From Chloroflexota bacterium (lineage in GTDB: Bacteria > Chloroflexota > Anaerolineae > J036 > Brachytrichaceae), in contig JAJYKL010000006.1 in NCBI GenBank assembly GCA_021788625.1, positions 1 through 64,000 on the forward strand: a stretch of 64,000 nucleotides of DNA, written 5' to 3'. The notes under the pieces were generated by a model. The model searched no databases. It was not told the origin of the DNA and saw only the letters and a program-made list of their open reading frames with translations. Both the position numbers and the translations under genes were made by a program. Positions within the stretch are counted from its first letter, which is position 1. Every line of letters starts with the position of its first letter. This document shows positions 59,120 to 64,000 of this stretch, piece after piece.

Positions 59120-59934
59120 GTTTGTAGGGCTGGCGTCGAATCCGGCGGGTTCGGCGGTTCGGGTACGCCGGCCACGATCACCTGCAAGCCAGAGGCGCGC
59201 AACTGCTCCAAAATGCCAGGCGCAGCGCCGTTATCGGTGATGATTGTGGACACTCTATCCAGCGGCACAATTTGCACCAGCGACGCCTTGCCCAGCTTGC
59301 CGGAATCGACCAGGGCGATGGTCTGGCGGGCAGCTCGCATCATGCTCTGCTTCAGGCGAATGCGCCGCATATTCGTGTCCATGAAGCCGTGTTGCAAGTC
59401 CACACTGCGCAGGCCCATGAAGTAGCGATCGGCATGCAGCCGGCCGAAGGCTTCCTCGACTTCCGGCCCCTCCAGGGACATGGTGACCGGGTCCAGCATG
59501 CCGGTGCCGGGCACGATCACCGTTACGAAGGGCAGCGCCCCAGCCTCCAATGCCACGTTGAGCGCCGCCGTGATCACGTGGAGCGAGTTGATGCCGCGCA
59601 GGTGGCACACCATCTCGAGCGTGGTGCTCCCGGCGTCGATGATGATGTTTTCTCCCGGTTGGACCAATTGAGCCGCGGCCGCGCCGATCAGGCGCTTCTC
59701 ACGCTCGTGCAGGCGCGCGCGCTCCTGGACGGTCTGGTCCAGTTCGGCGCCGCGAACCAAGACAGCACCCCCGAAGGTGCGTAGGACTTCGCCGCGCTTC
59801 TCCAACGCCTCTAGGTCTTTGCGTACAGTGATCGCGGAGACTCCCAGGCGCTCCACCATTTCCTGGATTGACACGCGTTCCTGAGACTTGATGATCTCGT
59901 AAAGTGCGCTAAGCCTGAGCTCTTTTCTGTTCAC
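59023..59934 (-). CDS. DeoR/GlpR-family transcriptional regulator
   Basis: About 303 residues. 'RLSALYEIIKSQERVSIQEM' and 'LGVSAITVRKDLEALEKRG' form the DeoR helix-turn-helix. 'GENIIIDAGSTTLEMVCHL' and 'FMGLRSVDLQHGFMD' are the sugar-phosphate-sensing domain. The GTG at 59934 (VNRKELRLS) matches the usual family start; the track ORF adds 27 AT-rich codons. The C-terminal 40 residues or so are extra, Pro/Ser-rich, and lie antisense to the URO-D gene. It is divergent from the ABC transporter, which it probably regulates. Confidence 0.88.
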   Translation of the reverse strand: MNRKELRLSALYEIIKSQERVSIQEMVERLGVSAITVRKDLEALEKRGEVLRTFGGAVLVRGAELDQTVQERARLHEREKRLIGAAAAQLVQPGENIIIDAGSTTLEMVCHLRGINSLHVITAALNVALEAGALPFVTVIVPGTGMLDPVTMSLEGPEVEEAFGRLHADRYFMGLRSVDLQHGFMDTNMRRIRLKQSMMRAARQTIALVDSGKLGKASLVQIVPLDRVSTIITDNGAAPGILEQLRASGLQVIVAGVPEPPNPPDSTPALQTYLPASPRPDHAACVGDGDEAASSHTSRIRRP

Positions 59935-60016
59935 GAGTATTGTTCTACCATGTGGCGGTATAAGAATCAAGCAATTGTGTTGAAAAGAAATAAAAATATA
60001 TACAAATGAAACCAAA

Positions 60017-60037
60017 ATACTTCGATTTGTGAAGTAT
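60017..60037. promoter_or_regulatory. Candidate DeoR-type operator
   Basis: ATACTTC and GAAGTAT are exact 7-bp inverted arms with a 7-bp spacer, four bases before a TTGACA promoter box. A longer ACAAAT...ATTTGT pair overlaps it. It is a likely site for the divergent DeoR-type regulator. Confidence 0.5.
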
Positions 60038-60040
60038 CAA

Positions 60041-60069
60041 TTGACACTTGGCGTTTCGTATGATATACC
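60041..60069 (+). promoter_or_regulatory. Promoter P1 of the ABC transporter operon
   Basis: TTGACA (60041-60046) and TATACC (60064-60069) are 17 bp apart. The distance to the first gene is about 490 bp, so the leader would be long. Confidence 0.55.
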
Positions 60070-60223
60070 TCTGTCTAGTTACTCGCGCGGGACGTTTCCC
60101 TTTGGACGCCCACAAACGTCATTGATTTGCTAACAAACAGGAGGAATTACCGTATACCCAGCACTTTAGTGCATCGATACATGCGTTTCACAGCATGGTA
60201 AATCAGTGCCCGGAAATGGTATA

Positions 60224-60255
60224 TTGACAATCCCGTTCGGTTTCCAGATTATACA
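60224..60255 (+). promoter_or_regulatory. Possible promoter P2 of the ABC transporter operon
   Basis: A second TTGACA (60224-60229) is followed by GATTAT at 17 bp or TATACA at 20 bp spacing. Confidence 0.4.
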
Positions 60256-60561
60256 AGTGCAATAGCCTGGTAGTCGCTTCATCCCGGAGCAGCTTATCAC
60301 TACCAGTCATTGCCACTAGTTCGTGTATGGCGTGCCAACGTCTCTGTGTACGAGTAGACGTATATCGAGTGAAGCAGTGAGTGCGATGGAAAACCCAATG
60401 AACCTGCCGTCTCTTACCGCCAGGCTATCGCAGTCACTTGGTAAAGGAGGTGATACCGAGAGATACCTGAAACCCTTCTACGTCCATGTCGAACATCACA
60501 TGCATTTTGCCCTGTCAGTTAAGCGTTAACCAGCTCTTATGGTGTGAGGAGAGTGGAAGTT

Positions 60562-62082
60562 ATGGTCAAGAAGCCTATAACGAGACGCGATTTTATTAAG
60601 GGGGCCGGTTTCGCGCTCAGCTCCGCAGTGCTGGCTGCCTGCGCGCCACAAACGGTCACCGTCCCAGTCACGCAAATCGTCCAGCAAACATCTGTTGTTA
60701 CCGTCCCGGTCGTGCAGACGCAGGTCGTCGAGCAGACCGTGCAATCGGTCATCACCGCGACGCCGGCGCCCACCAACACGGCGGCACCCGCCGTCATGGA
60801 TATATGGTGGAACGCCGACATCCCCGACCTCACCACGGCGGAATGGAAGAACGACCCGAACGATCCGGTATTCAAAAAGGAGTGGTACTGGGGCGGCCTG
60901 GCACGCGTGAAGTTCCTGCCCTGGCTGAAGGCTCACCCCGGTGTGACGATGAAGATCACCACGCACAGTTGGGATGCCGACCTGCGCCAGAACCAGCTCA
61001 TGGCCCTCGCCTCCGGGCTCATCCCCGACACGACCTACGGCGAGGCCTACGTGAACGAGTTTGTGCAGTTGGGCGTGTATAACACCGTTTCCAACGACAA
61101 GGCAGCGCTGTTCGCCGAGGGCTCCACCCGCGGCTCCACGCTGGACGGCAAGCACTACGGCCTGCCGAAGTCTTCTGGCGCCGACGCCTTGTTCATCAAC
61201 CTGACGCTATGGCAGAAGGCCGGCCTGGACAAGACCAAGCTGCCCACCACCTGGGATGACCTGGTGAAGGCGTGCCAGGCCATCTCCAAGATCAACCACA
61301 GCGACAAGTGGGGCAACACCTGCTACTACACCTACGGCCCGGGTGGCTCCAGCTACGGCCAGGCCATGCGCATCCTGCAATGGTTCAACCAGAACAACGC
61401 GCCGTTGGGCAGCGACACGGGCGTCCCCTCGGCCAATGTCCCCGGCGCGGCCGACACGTGGGTATTCCACAACCAGCTCATGTGGACCTCAACCGAGAAC
61501 CTGATCAACCAGGCTGAGGGCGAGGGTGGCTCGGGTAAGCTGTTCAACGATGGCGTGATCGCGATCAAGCCAGGCTGGAACAACGACGCCACTTCCGTGG
61601 GCGACGGCAACATCGACGGCACCGCCATCCCGTTCCCGCTCCCGCCGAATGGCAAACCCGCCACCATCGTGATCGGCAACGACGTCGAGTCGCCGCTGCT
61701 ACACGGCCCGAACCCGGACCTGGCCGTCAACCTGATCGAGGAGAACGTGCCGAACCCAGACGCGCAGGCCTTCCTGGCGAACAACTGCGGCATCTGGATA
61801 CCAGCCCTAAAGTCGCAGCTGGAGCAATACCAGACCTTCGACCAGTTGAACGGCTACAAGACCGACACGGCCAAGAACATCGTGCGCACCACGATGAACA
61901 TCCTGCTGAACGGCGGCGCCGGGCCGCTGCCGGGGTGGCCCAAGAACGGTTCCAACATCTGGACTGAGTGGAACGATATGTACGGGCGCATCTGGAAGAA
62001 CAAGGAGTCCAAGGACGCCATCCAGAAGGAACTGGACACTCTGCAGAAGGACATTCAAGGCTTTGTGGCCAAGACTGGTTGA
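60562..62082 (+). CDS. ABC transporter sugar-binding lipoprotein
   Basis: About 506 residues. A twin-arginine-type leader 'KPITRRDFIKGAGFALSSAV' ends in the lipobox 'LAACAP'. A low-complexity Val/Thr/Gln/Pro linker of about 45 residues follows, as is common in Chloroflexota binding proteins, then an extracellular solute-binding domain (family 1 type) with 'LPTTWDDLVKACQAISKI' near its middle. It delivers a carbohydrate to the two permeases downstream. The start at 60562 has GAGGAG upstream, six codons into the track ORF. A strong hairpin separates it from the first permease gene. Confidence 0.9.
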   Translation: MVKKPITRRDFIKGAGFALSSAVLAACAPQTVTVPVTQIVQQTSVVTVPVVQTQVVEQTVQSVITATPAPTNTAAPAVMDIWWNADIPDLTTAEWKNDPNDPVFKKEWYWGGLARVKFLPWLKAHPGVTMKITTHSWDADLRQNQLMALASGLIPDTTYGEAYVNEFVQLGVYNTVSNDKAALFAEGSTRGSTLDGKHYGLPKSSGADALFINLTLWQKAGLDKTKLPTTWDDLVKACQAISKINHSDKWGNTCYYTYGPGGSSYGQAMRILQWFNQNNAPLGSDTGVPSANVPGAADTWVFHNQLMWTSTENLINQAEGEGGSGKLFNDGVIAIKPGWNNDATSVGDGNIDGTAIPFPLPPNGKPATIVIGNDVESPLLHGPNPDLAVNLIEENVPNPDAQAFLANNCGIWIPALKSQLEQYQTFDQLNGYKTDTAKNIVRTTMNILLNGGAGPLPGWPKNGSNIWTEWNDMYGRIWKNKESKDAIQKELDTLQKDIQGFVAKTG

Positions 62083-62154
62083 TCGACGCCAGGCTCAACT
62101 GGACCAGGCCAGATCGGGATCTTTCGTACCCGCCTGCGCGGCGGGCGGCCGGAA

Positions 62155-62189
62155 GGGGGAAGGCGGAGGCAAGCCTTCGGCATTCCCCC
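62155..62189 (+). repeat. Stem-loop between the binding-protein and permease genes
   Basis: GGGGGAAGGCGGAGGC pairs with GCCTTCGGCATTCCCCC around a short loop, with two mismatches. It is in the 213-bp gap of the ABC operon. Such hairpins commonly protect the upstream mRNA so that binding protein is made in excess. Confidence 0.55.
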
Positions 62190-62295
62190 CAGGAAGATAT
62201 TGGCAAGCTGAGCTCCTGTGTTGCGCGTTTGCGGCGATATCGCAGCCAGCGCAGAGGCTCAGCTTTGCAACTGTCATGATTAGGGATCGGCGATT

Positions 62296-63255
62296 ATGAG
62301 CCTGAAAACCGTGACCGGCGTTACTGCCGTGTCGGGAGCGGTCTTGCCCTTGAAAGAGCGGCTTCGGCGGTGGTACTACCACCGCCATGATGCCGTGCTG
62401 GCCTGGTCGTTCCTGATCCCCATGGTCATCTACTTCGCCATCATGACCTTTGTCCCGCTCGCATTCCTCGTGGGGATCAGCTTCACCCGCTGGAACCTCA
62501 TCTCGCCGCCGCGCTGGGTGGGCCTGGCCAATCTGGCCAAGGTCTTCTCGGACTACCGCGAATTCTTCTATCTGAAAGTGATCGGCCGGACATTCCTGTA
62601 CGCGGTCGCGATCCTGGCCCTGAACGTCTGCACCGGTTTCTTCATCGCCCTGCTGCTGAACCAGAACCTGAAGGGTAAAGGCGTCTTCCGCACCATGTGG
62701 TACCTGCCATCGGTCTTCTCCGGGGCCGTCGTGGCCCTACTCATGCGTATCTACCTGGCGGCTTCCTCGGTAGGCGTGCTGAACATGGTCATCGGCAAGT
62801 TCGGCATCCAGCCGGTCGACTGGCTGAATAACACCTTGTGGACACCGATCATCACCGTGCTGTTCCCCGTCTGGCTGGGCATCGGGTTCACGGTCATCTT
62901 CTTCCTGGCCGGCCTGCAGAGCGTTGACGAGAACCTCTACGACGCCGCCCGCATCGACGGCGCGAACGACATCCAGCTTCTGCGCTATGTCACCATCCCG
63001 CAGATGGTGCCCGTGCTGTTCTTCATCTCCATGACGGGAATCATCGGCTCCGCGCAGATGTGGGAGGTGCCGAAGATCATCACCGCAGGCGGCCCAAACT
63101 ACATGACGTACACCCTGGTGTACAGCATCCAGCAGGACGCCTTCGGGGCGCTGGACATGGGGCTGGGGACGGCCCAGTCGCTCGTCCTGTTCGTCATGTT
63201 GCTGGCTTTCATCGGGTGGCAGCTCAACAACTACCGCAAACAGTACGGTGTTTAG
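62296..63255 (+). CDS. ABC transporter permease, MalF/UgpA type
   Basis: It has 319 residues and six membrane helices. The EAA loop is 'YDAARIDGANDIQLLRYVTIPQM', which contacts the ATPase. The N-terminal 35 residues are cytoplasmic and basic. It forms a heterodimer with the next permease. The ATPase is not in the window; many such systems share a MalK-type ATPase encoded elsewhere. Confidence 0.93.
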   Translation: MSLKTVTGVTAVSGAVLPLKERLRRWYYHRHDAVLAWSFLIPMVIYFAIMTFVPLAFLVGISFTRWNLISPPRWVGLANLAKVFSDYREFFYLKVIGRTFLYAVAILALNVCTGFFIALLLNQNLKGKGVFRTMWYLPSVFSGAVVALLMRIYLAASSVGVLNMVIGKFGIQPVDWLNNTLWTPIITVLFPVWLGIGFTVIFFLAGLQSVDENLYDAARIDGANDIQLLRYVTIPQMVPVLFFISMTGIIGSAQMWEVPKIITAGGPNYMTYTLVYSIQQDAFGALDMGLGTAQSLVLFVMLLAFIGWQLNNYRKQYGV

Positions 63256-63270
63256 GCCGGGGATGGAACG

Positions 63271-64000
63271 ATGAGAAAACAAAAGACGATCGTCCGGATT
63301 GCCAGTTACGTCTTCCTCACCGTCTCCAGCTTCGTGATGATCTATCCCGTCTTGTTCATGGCGCTGGGCACGTTCACCACGCGCGACCGCTTCCTGGACG
63401 CCACCATCCTGCCCATCCCGGACACGCCGAACATCAACCGGTTCAAGCTGGCGATCGATGCGGGCCTGGGTGTTGCGTACGTGTTCACGCTGGAGCGCTG
63501 CTTGTGGTACATCTTCATCACGCTCTTCGTTGGCCTGATCGGCGGCTACATCTTCTCCAAGCTGCGCTTCCCGGGCAGGAACAAGGTGTTCCTGCTCTTC
63601 CTGTCTGGCATGGTGATGCCCGGCATCCTGATGCTCGTCCCGAGCTACCTGCTGATGGCCTGGTTCCCGTTCGTAGGCGGCAACAACGCCATCGGGCAGG
63701 GCGGGCACGGCTTCATCGGCAACTGGCTCGTGCTCTTCGTTGGCGGCTGGGTGCCCGTGTTCGCCATCTTCCTGCTCAAGCAGAGCTTCGACATGCTGCC
63801 CACCGAGTATGAGGACGCAGCCAAGATGGACGGCGCCGGCTTCTTCACCATCATCTTCCGTGTCTACGGGCCGCTACTGAAGCCGCCCCTCGTCGCACTG
63901 GTCATCGTGACCTTCCTGGGTACCTGGAACGACTACCTGTGGCCCGTGCTGACGATCTCCGGCCATCCGCAGTGGTACCCCATCGCCATGGCCATCCAGT
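63271..64000 (+). CDS. ABC transporter permease, MalG/UgpE type (partial, runs off the window)
   Basis: Starting at the ATG at 63271, 15 bp after the MalF-type stop, the frame is open to the window end. 'VSSFVMIYPVLFMALGTFTT' is the first helix, and 'YEDAAKMDGAGFFTIIFRVYGPLL' the EAA loop, with 'ALVIVTFLGTWNDYLWPV' after it. About 243 residues are visible of an expected 280-300. It is absent from the ORF track only because no stop is reached. It is the second half of the permease pair. Confidence 0.92.
   Translation, partial: MRKQKTIVRIASYVFLTVSSFVMIYPVLFMALGTFTTRDRFLDATILPIPDTPNINRFKLAIDAGLGVAYVFTLERCLWYIFITLFVGLIGGYIFSKLRFPGRNKVFLLFLSGMVMPGILMLVPSYLLMAWFPFVGGNNAIGQGGHGFIGNWLVLFVGGWVPVFAIFLLKQSFDMLPTEYEDAAKMDGAGFFTIIFRVYGPLLKPPLVALVIVTFLGTWNDYLWPVLTISGHPQWYPIAMAIQ

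Larger units (their letters stand above)
59935..60561. other. Control region between the DeoR-type regulator and the ABC transporter
   Basis: About 600 bp without a supported gene. It holds a candidate operator (60017-60037), two plus-strand promoters, and a perfect anti-16S sequence AAGGAGGTGAT near 60444-60454 with no start codon at usable distance. The track ORF at 60323-60529 has no recognisable features. Confidence 0.5.

Noticed and set aside
60323-60529. 68-codon ORF upstream of the ABC operon
   Set aside because: No ribosome site at its start, no family features, and the strong ribosome site at about 60444 lies inside it and out of place.
1-64000. tRNA, rRNA, CRISPR or prophage features
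   Set aside because: I scanned for tRNA-like T-loops, regular direct repeats with spacers, integrases and phage structural genes and found none that I could support by eye.

Overview
The window looks like chromosomal DNA from a GC-rich member of the phylum Chloroflexota (inference, moderate confidence). Supporting signs are a solute-binding lipoprotein with a Val/Thr/Pro/Gln-rich linker, DUF6391-, DUF6062- and GxxExxY-type proteins, an F420-type small oxidoreductase, and several intergenic palindrome families. Housekeeping genes present are rpoB, rnc and fabF. No tRNA, rRNA, CRISPR array, phage or transposase gene was recognised.

Layout. 1-245: a cluster of DnaA boxes with an AT-rich core, a candidate origin, followed by a metallopeptidase-like gene and a TPR gene. 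2313-9859: a carbohydrate island. A five-gene minus-strand operon (split transketolase, FucI/AraA-type isomerase, FGGY kinase, SorC regulator) faces a DUF5060/DUF4038 glycosidase across a palindromic operator. The set resembles the transketolase route for D-apiose. 9878-15338: small enzymes, an interrupted GxxExxY gene between inverted repeats, and a LeuC-like dehydratase carrying an in-frame repeat insertion. 15431-18524: an MFS transporter and an ArsR/CDF metal-efflux pair with a clear promoter and operator. 18690-22192: an enolase remnant, a phosphoglycerate-mutase-family gene and a DUF58/DUF4129 pair.

22553-27551: a ClC anion transporter under what appears to be a fluoride riboswitch with a transcription terminator, then a CDF-like protein and a second MFS paralogue. 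27688-34523: GT2, fabF, rnc, and convergent to them a solitary rpoB with its own strong promoter. 34876-40137: an epimerase, an amidohydrolase/SelA-like pair, an orphan hydrogenase protease and a winged-helix protein. 40296-49440: single genes (YhhN, methyltransferase, glycosidase, F420-type protein, acid phosphatase, 2-hydroxyacid dehydrogenase, kinase) mixed with gene wreckage (MscS/GH26 chimera, MalT-like and membrane-protein fragments).

49447-57911: transglutaminase-like, epimerase, methyltransferase and cytidylate-kinase-like genes, then a glcDEF-type glycolate oxidase operon. 57983-64000: a URO-D-family protein, a DeoR-type regulator overlapping it tail to tail, a 0.5 kb control region, and a sugar ABC transporter (binding protein and two permeases, the last cut by the window end).

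The strongest leads are the fluoride-riboswitch ClC that lacks the gating glutamate, the apiose-like catabolic cluster with an unexpected isomerase family, the candidate oriC, the in-frame repeat in the LeuC-like gene, and the many recognisable gene remnants. All assignments come from reading sequence motifs; no database search was run.
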